64,000 bases of DNA from Rhodosporidiobolus odoratus (GCA_034387635.1 JAOANU010000016.1:620001-684000); one strand, 5' to 3'. Positions 49,612-61,507 are shown, counted from the first letter of the stretch. A program made the numbers and translations. Notes: generated by a model not told the origin, from the sequence alone.

Positions 49612-50217
49612 TCAATAGTGAGGCCAAATCCCGGGACTAACCAGCTCACCGACATGCTGAGCCGGATCCTCGAAGTACAGGCTCTTCCCACCCTTTGGCC
49701 AACTCACCCTCGAAAGCACCTTGACCTCGTTCCTCTTGAGCTCTTCTTCGCATCTGTCGACGGCTTCGTTCGACTCAACCGCTAAAGCGAAATGGGTCCT
49801 TAGCTTCGTTTTCTCGGCGGGCTCGTCTGGGAGACCGTGGCCGGGAATCATGCTCTGATCCACGTTGACGCCTTCGGCGGGAGGCGCTTCTTGGTCTTCA
49901 GTTGTAAGACCGCGCTGAAAAAGGAGGAGGGTGGTTTGGTGGCCGAGAGGGAAAACAGCCATGCGCTCAGTACTGAGAACGGGTTTGCCGAGTTGTAGTG
50001 TGTCGCGGTAGAAGGTAACTGAGGAGGGAAGGTGCTTGGCGTCTGAAGGCGAAGGGTCAGTTTGAAGAAACAGAGCAGGGCGGGAAGAGGAGGAGAGCAA
50101 GAAAAGCGGTACATAGGCAGAGCTCGAGGACGTGGGTGATCTTGGGGAGCCGCGAGGTCTGCGGGAGGGTGAAACAGTCAGTTGCACATACAGAGGAAGG
50201 AACTGGCGGCTGACCAT
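49612..50217 (-). CDS. Glyoxalase/bleomycin-resistance-fold protein
   Basis: Small VOC-superfamily protein of about 150 residues. An intron directly follows the start codon ATG at 50217-50215 (ATG|gtcagc). Exon 2 reads TSRLPKITHVLELCLY, exon 3 begins DAKHLPSSVTFYRDTLQLGK. Further motifs are MAVFPLGHQTTLLLFQRGL, HFALAV (metal-site His position), EELKRNEVKVLSRVSWPKGG and SLYFEDPAQHVGELVSPGIW. The FYRDTLGL-like and YFEDP-x-H-x-E motifs are typical of metal-binding VOC enzymes. Substrate unknown. It is divergent from the RS-rich gene and convergent with HGH1. Confidence 0.8.
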   Translation of the reverse strand: MVSRQFLPLYVQLTVSPSRRPRGSPRSPTSSSSAYVPLFLLSSSSRPALFLQTDPSPSDAKHLPSSVTFYRDTLQLGKPVLSTERMAVFPLGHQTTLLLFQRGLTTEDQEAPPAEGVNVDQSMIPGHGLPDEPAEKTKLRTHFALAVESNEAVDRCEEELKRNEVKVLSRVSWPKGGKSLYFEDPAQHVGELVSPGIWPHY

Positions 50218-50443
50218 CTTGAGTAGAGGAAAGAGTAGAACGATCCGAATCCGGACAAGCAAGAGACAAGACGGTGTATGAAAAGGGTGGAGCGGGCGGT
50301 ACTTGGTACTAGACTTACTCTGTACGCTGTCGAAAGACTTTGATTGAGTCGGCAACGCACAAAGTGGTGGAGCGGTGAAGAAACCGAAGCCAATCCTTGA
50401 CGAAGGACCTCTCTCACTCTCGACCGACTGCCGTCAACTCACT

Positions 50444-51974
50444 ATGCCGCGTGACGCCTCTCCAGACCGCTCAGAGCGTTCCCATCGCTCTCACCATTCC
50501 TCCTCTTACCGCGACCGCGACCGCACCCGAGACGACTGGAGGAGAAGTCGTTCACCCCGCCGCCGAGATGAGGACGACAAACACCGTCATCGCAGCTCAA
50601 GAAGGGATCAAGACGATGACAGACGAAGGAGTAGAAGTAGGGACCGCGATGACAGGCGCCGCACAGAGCGTTCGAGGTCGAGATCGAGATCGAGGGACCG
50701 CCATCATCGTTCGTCGAGGAGGGGGAGAAGCAGGAGTCGGAGCCCATCTGAATCTGGGTCTGACAGCGATGACTCGAGGGGGAAGCACAGGAGTAGTCGA
50801 CGCAGGAGGAGCAGGTCGAGGGACAGGGATGGGGAGAGTAAGGAAGAACGTCGGCGAAGAAGGGAGGAAAAGAAGGACAGGAAGGCTCGGGTGCGCTCCT
50901 TTCCTCTTCCCTGTAATTCCGGGACGGAGTGTTGACTGTTCGAGTCTGCAGAGAGAGGAGAAGAAGCGTGCGAAGAAGGGGCTGAAACAGGTCGAATGGG
51001 GCAAACACGGTATTCTGACTGAAGCCGGTGCGTGTTCTTCCTTCTTCGCCTCGCTCTAGTTGATAAATTCGGCTTTGCGGTATGTCTGTTGCTACCGCAG
51101 ACATATATACCAAGAGCGACGAGTTCCACGCTTGGCTGGTCGGGGAAAAGATGCAGAATGTCGAGTTGCTGGGGAAGACCAGGGAGAAAGAGATGTTCAA
51201 GGAGTTCATGGAGGTAAGTCTTCTCCGTCCGGCATCTCTTTGCCCCCACTCGTCGGAACGCCTATCAACACGCTACTTCGTGATGCTTCTTCGCCTCGCT
51301 ATGTTTCTGCATGGCCTGTTGTGCTGAACCATTCTTTCCCTGTCTTCCGCTGCAGGATTTCAATACTGGTACCCTCTCACACGAGAAGTACTACGATATG
51401 GGCAAGTATGAGAAGAAGATGACGGCGGTGCGGATGGGTGAGACGGTTGAGAAAGACGACTCGTACGACTTTGAGAAGGACATTCAGGGTGCGTCTTCGG
51501 TTCTGTTTTTGCTTTGCGTCGTGCCCTCTCTCCCTCGACAGCGCACATTACTGGTGACGCTGTCGGACCTGAGCTGACTCTCCACTCGCTCCTTGTACTG
51601 CCCATACTATCTCTCGCTGCGCATTCCTCGACCGCTCTCTCGCCCTTCCCACTTCCGCGACTTGCGGCGTCTCTTCGCTCACTTTCTCGCCGTTGCCGCT
51701 TACTGCGCCTTATTCTCAAACAATCATGTCTGCGCCTTGACCCATACATCCTCACCTGCGCCATCCTCCCTCCCCGACCGCCGTCTTAACGCCCACAGCC
51801 GCCAAAGCCTCCTACCGCCGCGCCAACGCACCCGACTCCGAGCCCCTCCTCAACCGCTCGCAACTCGAAGCACTACGCAAGGTTCAGGCGGACCGGATTC
51901 AGAAAGAGAAGATGCAGAGGCTTGGATTGACGGTGAGCGATAAGTTGGGAGTGAGGATGGAGGATAAGTTGTAG
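50444..51974 (+). CDS. RS-rich protein, probably splicing-associated
   Basis: About 300 residues in six exons. The first ~165 are nearly pure Arg/Ser/Asp (RSRSRSRDRHHRSSRRGRS). A Lys/Arg coil follows, then a compact conserved-looking domain: LKQVEWGKHGILTEADIYTK, FHAWLVGEKMQNVELLGKT, EMFKEFMEDFNTGTLSHEKY, then YDMGKYEKKMTAVRMGE. The end is a basic helical tail (ALRKVQADRIQKEKMQRLG). RS domains plus this architecture suggest a pre-mRNA processing factor in nuclear speckles. I recognise the domain as a conserved eukaryotic one but cannot name the family with confidence. The gene is divergent from the glyoxalase-fold gene across 226 bp. Confidence 0.7.
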
Positions 51975-52302
51975 TAGTGGGTCGCGATGGGTAGCGATGG
52001 AAGCTTTGCTTGCTTTTCCTGCTTGTGTGACGTCGCTGAATAGGAAGCGAGGGACGATGACCTTGTTTACTACTCTCGAGATTGGCCGGCCGGAAAAAGG
52101 AAGCAAACCGCGACATCGATGCAAGCGAGAAAGTACACAACAGCGATGACGAAAGCACGCACAACTAGGATACTGGCCAGACGGAGCGGGAGCGAGAAGA
52201 GAGACACAGGGTGTGGGACGACGGAACAAAGGGACTGGATGGAGAGACGGGAGAAAGGGAAGAGAGGGAGAAAGGTCTGTAGCCGAGCGCCGCAATCCTC
52301 GC
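51975..52302. other. Convergent 3' flanks
   Basis: 328 bp between the stop of the RS-rich gene and the stop of the minus-strand unknown gene. Nothing else seen. Confidence 0.4.
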
Positions 52303-54770
52303 TCACTCTGAATCGCTGCTACCCGCCGTACCCTCAAGCTTCTGCCTCTTCTTCCTCGCCCTCCGTTCCCTCGAGACCTTCAGCCCTATAGCTTCGAACC
52401 CAACCATCGAAGGCGCCTCCTCGCCTTCGTCGCTCGAAGCATCGATGTCCTGGATCCGTTGATACCGCTCGAACTTCGGTCGAGAACTACTACCCGGCTT
52501 ATAGGTATGGATCTCGACCTCGTCGAACCTGACCCATCTTCTCCTCTGCAACATTTCCCTGCCTTCCTCGCTCGCTGCCTCTCTCGCCTCAGCATTCCTC
52601 ATCTCGTCCAGCCTAAACCCGTTCGGCATGGCCGTCTTTCTCGGTCCGTCAAGCCCCAAGAAGGGAGCCGCGAGGACCGTCCACGGCTTGAACTCGCGAT
52701 CGTGCAGGTTTGGCTCGACGTCGGCAACGCGATAGGTAGACGGATGGGCAGTCTTCTTCCACTTCCGTTCGTTCCGGTCTTCGTCTTCGAAGGTATCGTG
52801 GGCGGCGGCAGAAGGCGGAGGGGAAGATTGGCGGCGGTCGGCCCAGCGAGCCTCGAGCTCGTCGCGGTCGACGCAAGAGTGGGTGAGGGCGAGGTCGAAG
52901 GTGCGGAAGGAGGAGGGCGCCGACGCTGTCGAGGCGGAGATAGGGTGACCAGAATCGACAAAGCGAGAGGAAGGGGGGATAAGGGGCAAGGATGGGTGTC
53001 GAGCGAGGAGGAAAGAGGCGCCGACTGTACTTGATGACGGAAGAGGCGGAGGAGCGGGCGGGACGCGAAACCGCAGGGTACCGAGTGAGATTGGTTGCGA
53101 GGATGGAGGAGCTGTGCGGCGGCGAGAGCGAGGCGCGACAGGACGAGCGGGAAGAATGGGGTAGGTGGGTTGAGAAGGCGGAGGACAAGATGCCGTTGGA
53201 ACGTAGGGAAGAGGTTTTTGCACCGGCGAAGGAGCCGGTGAGGGCTGCATGGGAGCGCTAGCACGCGTAAGAGGAGCGACGGCACCCTTGGGAAGCTCTC
53301 CCGGTCCAGTCTGGGCTGCTCCTGCTTTCGATACAGATCCTTCTCCGAGCCCCACCTTCTCTCCCGCTAGGGCTACCGGGCCCTCCTTGCTCGTTGAGGT
53401 CCTGCCGAGACTATCCAGTGCTCCGGTGACGCCCTGCAAGCCCCTTCCATTCGGTGTTGCGGCGGGTGTAGGGTGACGAGATGCGGATGCTGCGGAATAA
53501 AGCCCTAAATGCTGAGAGGGCGGCGGGGTGGGAATCGGAGTAGTAGGAGCGTTTGGAGCAGTAGATGGTGCTAGTAGAGCGGCGGTGTTGGGAAGCGGCG
53601 GACAGGGAGGATGAACGGAAGGAGACTTGGCAGAAAGCGAGCTGGTAGGAAGAGGGTGTCGGCGCGGAACAGGACTGGCACGAGGCGGAGTAGTTGGACG
53701 TTGCAGCAAGGATGACGTTGTAACGGGCGAGATACAGTGGAGCGAGGGTGTGCCGTTCTCCCTGCTTGCATGGGCATGGTAGGAGGAAGGAAAAGGGTGT
53801 GAAGGAGGTCTGGCGGAAGCAGTCGGAACGGTCGGAGTCAGAGCCAGCGGCGCTGTTGGAGCGAAGGGATGCACAGCAAGGTCGAGAGGTTCCGAGGGGG
53901 AGTGCGAGAGCTGAAGGGAATCGGAAAGAAAGCGAGTACAAGGTCAGCTTATCAACCGCGGGAAGTCAGGAGCGAAATCGCGTACTTTGATTCGCTTCTT
54001 CTTGAGTTCTACAGAGCCTGTCCTCTCCCGTTTCTTGCCCGGATCCTCCTTGCCTGAATCCGCGGAAGAGAAGGTGTCGGGAGGAGAGGATGGGGAAGTT
54101 GCCGAGGGGATCTGGGCGGGGGAGCGGCAGGCAGGGCTCGCTTCTCCCTGAGAGAAGGGCCCTGACCTGTCCGCATTGACCTGAATGGAGGCAGTGGGCC
54201 GCGGCCGAGGGGTCGAGTTCGAAGTTGATTGTGAAGGTCGCTTCTGAAAGGAAGGGAAGGTCAGCTCTGTCCGGACTGCAAAAGGGCAAGGGATAGTGAC
54301 TTACCGCTTGTTGAACTATCTCCACGTCATCGTCTGAGTCCAGCACGGTCAGGTCGAGGTCGAATTGCTGTTTGTCCGACTTCCCGAAATTTGGAGAAGG
54401 TTAGCTTCACCTCGACGAATCATAAGCCTGGACTGGGGGCAGGTAGGCAGTTACCTACCTTGCTGCCTATCCCAGTCACCTGGCTGCTTGCCCCTGGGGT
54501 TGAGGGTGCCTCTTCCCCTTTTCCACCACCTCCCCCTCCTTCTCCTGCTCCTTCTCCTTCTCCTTCTCCTTCCTCTTCCTCATACACCTTCATTCCCGTC
54601 CTTTTCGTGCCACGTACCTGCGCGGGTACTTCCCTTGCAGCAGGTAGAATTACTCCCCCCACAGGCGCTCTGCCTTGTGGCCCTTTGGGCTGGGCAGAAT
54701 CACCAGGTGCTTCGTTGGCTTGAAGGCCGGGCGTCAAAGGCGCAAATTGTGCATTGACCGCCGCAGCCAT
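52303..54770 (-). CDS. Unknown low-complexity protein with conserved-looking C-terminus
   Basis: Not recognised. The last exon (to 52303) begins after a cccttcag acceptor near 53928. It is Pro/Ser/Ala-rich for about 350 residues, then becomes ordered (TFDLALTHSCVDRDELEARW, HDREFKPWTVLAAPFLGL, RRWVRFDEVEIHTYKPGSSS). It ends in a basic/acidic tail KKRQKLEGTAGSSDSE. Preceding exons carry ELKKKRIK, a Ser/Pro stretch, and SDKQQFDLDLTVLDSDDDVE. That exon has no ATG. A CTAAC branch point and gaag acceptor link it to an upstream exon starting MAAAVNAQFAPLTPGLQ at 54770, with an (E/G)n run encoded by GGAGAA repeats. The first exon has different codon use from the rest. A nuclear role is guessed from composition only. 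Confidence 0.6.
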
Positions 54771-54799
54771 TGCTGTTCCAGCAAGTGCGCTATCAGTAA

Positions 54800-55558
54800 T
54801 ACTGGCTATATATGGTGTGGGTTGAATCGACAGCGACCATGTGTGGTGGGAAAGAGAAGGAGAACCAGGCAACCACTGAGCCTCTCAGCCCAATGCGGCA
54901 CATACACTGGTGCCTCTAGTATGTGTTTGTGCCGTTTTAGCCAGTCATGACTTTCTGCCCACAAGGGTTTCTGCCACGCTGACACCTCGGGTTCCGTTTG
55001 CATTTTCCGGTCCGACAAGCACATGTGATCAGAAAGCGCATCTGCAGCTGCACTGCATGTACGCCACACTGTGCACCTTCATGCTGACCTGCCCAGCTGA
55101 CCCTTACAGCCAGTAGCTACTTAACAAGGTGTCTGCTACCTATGCACCTGGTAATGCGTGTTCCGCTATTGTGTACCAAATGTGGGTGAGACTCAAGGAT
55201 AGAACAAACTGCTTCCTTGTTTGACCAGCAATTTGTGCTGCACCTGAGATATCGTACCCTATTTTGTTTTGTGGGAGAACTCGGCAGAAACCAGAAATGG
55301 TTTCTAGGTTGATTCGGGTTGAGCAGCGTGGGGACATCATCTTCTCACCATTTGTGGTTCTGGCCGTACGCTAGTGGCAAGCACTCATGTGTAGTGGGCA
55401 TCAGCAATGAGGAGCCCAGAGCAATGGCTTTGTAAAGCAGTGCACCTGGTCGAGGAAGAGGACAGAGAAACATTGGCGCGGTAAAAGGGTAGGAAGGCTG
55501 CATCTGGCAATTGGATAAGCCCCCTGTACACTTCAGTGAGAGCTTGGAGCTCCCACAT
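54800..55558 (-). CDS. Candidate extra exons of a minus-strand gene in the AT-richer block
   Basis: Several minus-strand frames read like protein and are flanked by plausible splice sites: MWELQALTEVYRGLIQLPDA from 55558, GYDISGAAQIAGQTRKQFVL near 55260, and KMQTEPEVSAWQKPLWAESH with DWLKRHKHILEAPVYVPHWA near 54900-55010. The last could join in phase to the MAAAVNAQ exon (AGT G|CA ATG). If so the gene at 52303 would be longer, with its start near 55558 and a TATA-like promoter at 56079. The joins use some weak donors. No family recognised; codon choice is AT-richer than in neighbouring genes. This may be a gene relic or a mobile-element remnant. Confidence 0.3.
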
Positions 55559-56078
55559 ATGGACCACTCTCCTCTACCCCGCATATGACTGTTGTCTGGT
55601 GAGAGAAGGAGGAGAGCAGAGAAGAATTGTAAGCCCCAGGCTTACCACAGACGGAGAAAAGATGAAAACTGTTGAGTGAAGCTTGGTTGAACAAGGAAGC
55701 GTCGAAACTTGGGTTTTTTCCTTTTTGGCTTTCTCCTCTCGGGACCCTCCTGGGTCTGCTTCAATGCTTTTTCAGGTACTCCTAGTCCCTTTCAAATCTC
55801 GCGGATTGCCTCATCCCCTTCTCCTCCCTGGGACCCCAGAACCCCAGAAGGAGTTGCGGAGAGAAGAAGAGGAAAAAAACGCGAAGTCTGAAGAATCCTT
55901 GCAATACACCACTGCGTTTACACGAGAAACACCCGAGAGAGCGGAAAAAGGAGGCGTTGGACACACCGAGCAGGGGGTTGAGGCAGTGGAGTAGTGTAGC
56001 GATATGAAGCCTCGCTAGAGGCGAGAGAGAACAAAGTGTGAACGGTGAAGAAGAGAAAGGAAAGAAAGGAAGACGAGG

Positions 56079-56086
56079 TTTATATA
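56079..56086 (-). promoter_or_regulatory. TATA-like box on minus strand
   Basis: The minus-strand sequence reads TATATAAA, followed downstream by a pyrimidine-rich leader (TTCCTTTCTTTCC). This is the layout of a fungal core promoter with a 5'UTR running left towards 55560. It would serve the candidate minus-strand gene. A TATA-like octamer also arises by chance, hence the modest score. Confidence 0.35.
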
Positions 56087-56099
56087 GGGAAAGTGTAGG

Positions 56100-56123
56100 T
56101 AGCACGACGGATAGCACGACGGA
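56100..56123. repeat. 12-bp tandem repeat upstream of the TATA-like box
   Basis: tagcacgacgga occurs twice head to tail, just upstream (in minus orientation) of the TATA-like element. It could be a duplicated factor site or simple slippage. Confidence 0.6.
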
Positions 56124-56985
56124 CTGTCTCACGATTCTCCCAGGCACAATGGTGACACCGACGGGGAGGAAAGGGAACAACTTGGGAAAGGTAAAGACTA
56201 ACCACAGAAGTGAAGGAGAACAAGAACCGAAGTGAAGCGAAGCTGGAAAGAAGGAAGAAAGAATTATTCCTCCGACTTGACCTTCCCAAACCAAACATCA
56301 ACTCCTCCTCAAATCTTCCGCCCACCCTGAACTACTCTCGTCGCAACCAACAAGTAGCAACAGCGTAGTAGCAAGAAGGAAGAGTAAAGGTTTGCCTGCG
56401 GAAGAAGGAGAACAAGTCAGTGAAGCGATCGCGGGAAGAGCAGCTGTAGAAGCGGGGTACAGTGAGCGTACGGTACATCTAGCTGACCGATACTGCAAAA
56501 CAAGGTCAAGATCAGCAAAGTGGACTCGGGAGGACTTGGAGCATGGGAAGGTGGGAACAATGTATGGTGCAACTGCGCTGGAAGCCGGGAGCAGCTGGCT
56601 AGGCTAGTTAACAGGCCATTGACCTTGCTCAAACAAAGCCGTGGGTGCAGTAACGGATTGCATGCGGGGAAAGACAGTTGGAAGGTGGAGAAGGGGATCG
56701 TGAGTAAAGCGAGGAAGTCAGCTTGTGAACGTCTAGAGGGCTATAGCAGGCTGCGAGATGACGGTGAGACCTGAGAGTTACGTACCAAGTGTCCTACTGG
56801 GCATCCTATCCACTTATAAGGTGTATTAGAGGAGAAGAGGTGCTGTTGTCACCAACTGATGAGGAGACGTTGACGCCTTCGAGGGTGTCTGCAGAAATAG
56901 AGAGCAGGATGCGGGGGTCTAGAGGTGTACCAGACTGCTATGTGAGCTAGCGCAAAGCATTGGAGCACGATCTGTAGCGGACAAA

Positions 56986-57795
56986 GTGGGAGGAGGAAGA
57001 GAAGAAGCGCATGGGCGAGATCAGCCAAGTCCCTCGCCGCAATATTGCAAGGAGTCTCTAATCAGAGCAAAAATACTCCGTAAGACTGTGTATGTATGTA
57101 GTAAGAAGCCAACGGGCAGTGGAATACATGTAAGCCAGTTTTCCTTTTTCACGAAAAAGATGAAGATGGCTAAGATGAGCAAGACAAGCTGGAGGGCATT
57201 GCCGGAATTGCAGCTGAGTGACTGCGAGTGAGTATAGCGAATCGGCCAGTTGTCCAAATGAATTTCGGGCACAACAATGATGAATGTGATTGAACTCCCC
57301 GACGGGACAAGCGAGCGAGTCGAGCAGTATCAACCGACCGAGCACTTCCTCACGGGCTCCCCCCGGGCACTGGCGGGACACTTAGCAAAGAGCAGATTTG
57401 CCGACTTCTTGTAGGGATCAAACTGACAATCCAACAATTTCTGGAGAGTATACAATGGCTGGGGTCAAGGTCAGGTGAAGGAGATCTTGTAGAAAGACCA
57501 CTCACCCCTTTCACAACATTCAGCAATATACATGAGTCACCTCCTCACCCCCTCCCAGCTGCCCATCAGACCCACCTCCAGTGACGGGGCTTCGGCTTCA
57601 GCTGCAAAATGCCCCTTTTCCCCAACTAGATCCTTTGGTCCAAATTTGTGCATTGTTTGGACAACAAGCTGGATATCGGAGAGGAAGTGGTCGATCGCTA
57701 CACGCGCTTGTGAGACTGTCCGTGCGGAAAAGTTGCTATGGCAGGGAGAAAAGGGAGGCGGACTCGATCAGCTGAAATTGAGAAGGAATCCATGA
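56986..57795 (+). other. Candidate spliced plus-strand frames in the AT-richer block
   Basis: Frames with protein-like composition succeed each other: CKESLIRAKILRKTVYVCSK near 57050-57110, then after a gtaagc donor and later acceptors KEQICRLLVGIKLTIQQFLE near 57385-57445, and LQNAPFPQLDPLVQICALFG near 57600-57665. Joins are suggested by gtaagc (57131), a ttgcag acceptor (57212) and an acttag acceptor (57384). No family recognised and no clear start or stop. It lies between the unknown minus-strand gene and HUL4. It could be an unannotated lineage-specific gene, an element remnant, or chance. Confidence 0.25.
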
Positions 57796-58078
57796 GGCGA
57801 CGCACGCGACTAAGGACGTTCTTTCCAGTTCCAAACTTCGTCTGAGCTCGCTCGGCTTGAGTGGCTTGTCGACTTCTACGACCCGTTTGACGAGACGAGC
57901 GTTGTCGGCGGAAGGAAAGGGAATAGACAGAGAACTGAGGGAAAGACGGCATGAGCACGAGCGCAGGCAGCAGGAAATCGTGAGGAGACAGCATACATAC
58001 TGTGCCAGTCTGACTGAGTCTCATGTGTCATCGTAGCGGCGTGATGGCAGAAGCGGTATTGAAGGAAAGAGACAACTG

Positions 58079-61000
58079 ATGAAGAGGTCCGGTTTAGTTT
58101 ACACCCGTCGAACAGCTTGTGCCCCACCGAGAATGCCCTACGAGCACTCGAACAGCTCACCTCCACCAGCCCATCCAGCTCCACTCCCTTCGTCATCCGC
58201 CACCTTCCCCTCTCTCGCCTCGTCTTCTTCCTCCTCATCTTGGTCTTCGCCCGGCTCTTTTTACCTCGGAGGTTCAGCGGCCCCGCCTATACTCAACTCT
58301 CGCCGCGCACCGCCACGCAAAGGCCGGAGCAGTAGACAGACCGCCCCGTCGACTCCTCTGACCCCACCTTCCGCTTCGCCTTCTCCGCCCATTCTGCTCA
58401 CTGATGGCGTCTGTTGCTGCTGTGGGACAGCGTTACGGTATCCGAGAGCAAGCGGGAGCTTCCGGTGTACAGTATGTGACGTGGCGAATGACCTTAATAC
58501 GGAACAGAGGAAAGGCAAAACCAAGGAAGGTGCGTTTCTCGTTTCGCCACGGACAGAGTGCCTTTCTCGATGCCAAGCTGATCCATATAAAGCAGAACCG
58601 CCTGTTTTCGAGGCGACACCTATCACCGCTGCACAAATTGACAAGCTCGCTCAGCGGCTGAAGTCGCGCGTTGAAGAAACAGATCAGCAACTGGCCCGTG
58701 GGCTAGCGGGAATCGACATCGACAACACAAGCATAGAGGCAAACAGTGAGGACGAGCCTGAAAGCCTGCTGCTGGCTTACCTTGTCTCCGCCTTCAACAA
58801 CCTCCCTTCGCTCGAGGCATCTTTCCGACCAGCCGATTTCGCGGCTTCGCCCTCTTCTCCCCCCAAATCGCTCGCTACGCCACAGCGTTTAGAAACTCTC
58901 ACCACATTCTATGAGCTTGTTCAAGCTCGACCAGCGGCATCGGACCTTCTGCGAGGTCAGGTGGAAGCGATCCTTTGCAGACCGGGGGTAACGATATTAG
59001 AGAGCGACGGCGGATGGTTGATCACTCTGCTTGAGGTGCGCTCCATCTGCATTTCTTACTCACGCTCTCCCCTCACGGTCTAGGATGTACAGTGTCCGGT
59101 CTTCCTCGCCGACGTTACCCCCGACCCTCAAAAGCGAAGACATCTGCTTTCTCGCTTCGTCGGCATGTTCGTCCATTGCTCTTCCGTTCCTCCTTCTCGA
59201 GAGCATATCGTACAGCCACTGTGTCGCCGGCCAGCTCTTTGTTGACTGGTTCTTCCCGCCCGGACAGTCTTTCAAACCTTCCCAACCGCCTCCACCACCA
59301 AATAGTGACCCATCTCTCCGCGCCTTCCTACCCGCGCCACCTTCTCGAGCAGAAAGTGGAGCTTGTCTGCAGTCTCTTGAGCTCGCGCATTGGTGAAGCT
59401 GAACATCCGGGACTTGCTTCGGAAGTTTTGGACTATAGGACAGACTGGATTGTCAGGGCGGCTGCCCGAGTAGCCAGTCTTCTTTGTATGTCCGGCGCAA
59501 CTCTCTATCGCTTTACCACTGTCACTCACACGAGCTTTGCTGTCCTGTTCCTCCTGCAGACAACTCCTCAAATGCCAGCCAGCCCCACCTTCCCCTCTCC
59601 AATTTCTATGTGACCATCGCTGACTCACTAGGCGAAATCACGCTTGTCAAGGACTTCACAAGCTGGGAAGAGCGCAACGGAGCATTCCAGCTATGTCAGT
59701 ACCCCTTTCTGATGAGCCTCGGGGTAAAGATGGGATTGTTGGCGTGGGATGGTGAGAGGCAGATGGTAAGTCCAAGATTATCTGCGCTTTCCTCGCAGAC
59801 TCCCGCATTCTGAGCTGACAGTCTGTGAGCTGCTCACAGATGGAGCGCGCCCGCGAAGCATACCGCTCCACGTTCGCCCGGAACGAGCTAGAATCGCCGC
59901 TCCTCCAGTTGCGAATACGTCGAGAACAGCTCGTCTCGGACAGCCTGCGACAGGTGTGTTGCTATTGCTTCTGCTGACCGTCGCGTCAACCCGGCCCGCT
60001 TCCTCGAGGGCTGAAGCGTCAACTATAGATTTCCGAAAACCGGCTCAACCTGAAAAAACCGCTAAGAGTAGCTTTTGAGGATGAGGAGGGCATTGATGCC
60101 GGTACGCCTGCTTTTTCCTCGCTCAGTGCAGCGCGGGCTGAATTCGAAACTGTCTGGGCTGTCGCAGGCGGTCTCCGGAAAGAATGGTTCCTCCTTTTGT
60201 GCCGGCAACTCTTCGACCCACAAGTATGTCGCTCTCCCCTCTTCTATCATCTCCAGCTGACCTGGACCTCTTCCCTCACTCTAGTACGGTATGTTTTTGC
60301 ACGACCCGGATTCCAACTTGTGCTGGTTCAATCCTGCAAGCTTCGAAACGGAAGATTTCTACCTCGTCGGCGTAGTGCTCGGCCTGGCGATGTACAACAT
60401 GGCAACACTGGACATCCCGCTGCCTCTTGTAAGCTGCCTTCTTGATCAGCATGTCCTGCACCCTTCTCTGTCAGCGCTCCCTTGTCCCCCAGGTGTATTG
60501 CCACTTGTCATGTCTGATCACGCCCTTGCATGCACAGGCAACGTACAAGAAGCTTCTTACGGAACCTATCACTCTCGCCGACCTCGCACAAGTACAGCCC
60601 GCACTTGCTCGCGGTTTGCAACAACTGCTCGACTTCGAAGACGCCAACGCAGTCGAGGAAACGTTCTGCCGGTGTTTCGTTGGCGAGTATGAGGCCTGGG
60701 GAGAAATTGTCGAGGTCGAGCTGGTTGAGGGAGGAAAGGAGATCTCCGTTACGGGCGAGAACAGGGATGGTAGGTTTACCCTCTTCCGCCTTCGATACTC
60801 CTTGAACGTTGTACTTACTTTGCGTTTCCTGCATACCACCAGACTACGTTCGGCTCCTTACCTCTTTCCACCTGAACACCTCTGTCTCAGCACAATACGA
60901 TGCATTCGCTGAAGGGTTCAACGAGGTCTGCGCTGGCAATGCGTTGATGCTCTTCAAGGCCGAAGAGCTAGAGCTTGTCGTTCGAGGTTCGCAAGAGCCA

Positions 61001-61507
61001 CTTGAAGTTCACCAGCTGCGCATGGTGACTGTGTACGAGGGCTTCAACCCCGGGGACCCGACTATCGAGTGAGCTCTCCTTTGGGTTTCCCATCTTCCTT
61101 TCGTTAAACTTGTTTTGCATGCATTCTTTCCCCTCCGTACTCACTTCATTCTGTTGCAGGTTATTCTGGACCGTCTTCTCCTCTTTCTCACCTGCCCGGC
61201 AACGTTCCCTCCTAGGCTTCATCACAGCATCCGACCGAATTCCGGCAACAGGCTCCTCGGCTCTGCAGCTCAAGCTGCAGTGCTTGGGGAATGATTGCGA
61301 TAGGCTACCACAGTCACACACGTGCTTCAATACTCTGTCGCTTTATCGGTACACTAGCCGGGAGAAGATGGAGAGGATGCTGATTCGGGCCATGGACGAA
61401 AGGTGCGTTGTCCTCATGCTTCGCTTGTGAGTTCCCCGCCTTCCGAGTATACTGACTGACAATGAGTCGCTTATTCGGCATGCAGCGAAGGATTCGGGTT
61501 GCGGTAG
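58079..61507 (+). CDS. HUL4: HECT-type E3 ubiquitin ligase (Hul4-like)
   Basis: The N-terminus is Ser/Pro-rich and has a small zinc-binding motif (GVCCCCGTALRYPRASGSF, then RCTVCDV), as in fungal Hul4-type ligases. The middle carries helical segments (LLLAYLVSAFNNLPSLEASF, NLPNRLHHQIVTHLSAPSY). The HECT domain follows: LKKPLRVAFEDEEGIDAGG, LRKEWFLLLCRQLFDPQYGM, CWFNPASFETEDFYLVGVVL, GLAMYNMATLDIPLPL, YVRLLTSFHLNTSVSAQYDA and, at about 61330, LPQSHTCFNTLSLYRY with the catalytic Cys that accepts ubiquitin. The protein ends DESEGFGLR. About fourteen exons give roughly 900 residues. A second ATG at 58133 is also possible. Hul4 acts in nuclear/stress protein quality control in yeast; that role is inferred here. 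Confidence 0.88.

Noticed and set aside
54540..54600. GGAGAA repeats read as a microsatellite-borne retroelement gag
   Set aside because: The acidic Glu-Gly run alone is not evidence of gag. No reverse transcriptase, integrase, PBS or LTR pair is visible within the window.
55683..55994. Plus-strand 103-codon frame in the AT-richer block
   Set aside because: It is the complement of the pyrimidine-rich minus-strand leader, with no splice or start context. Composition artefact.
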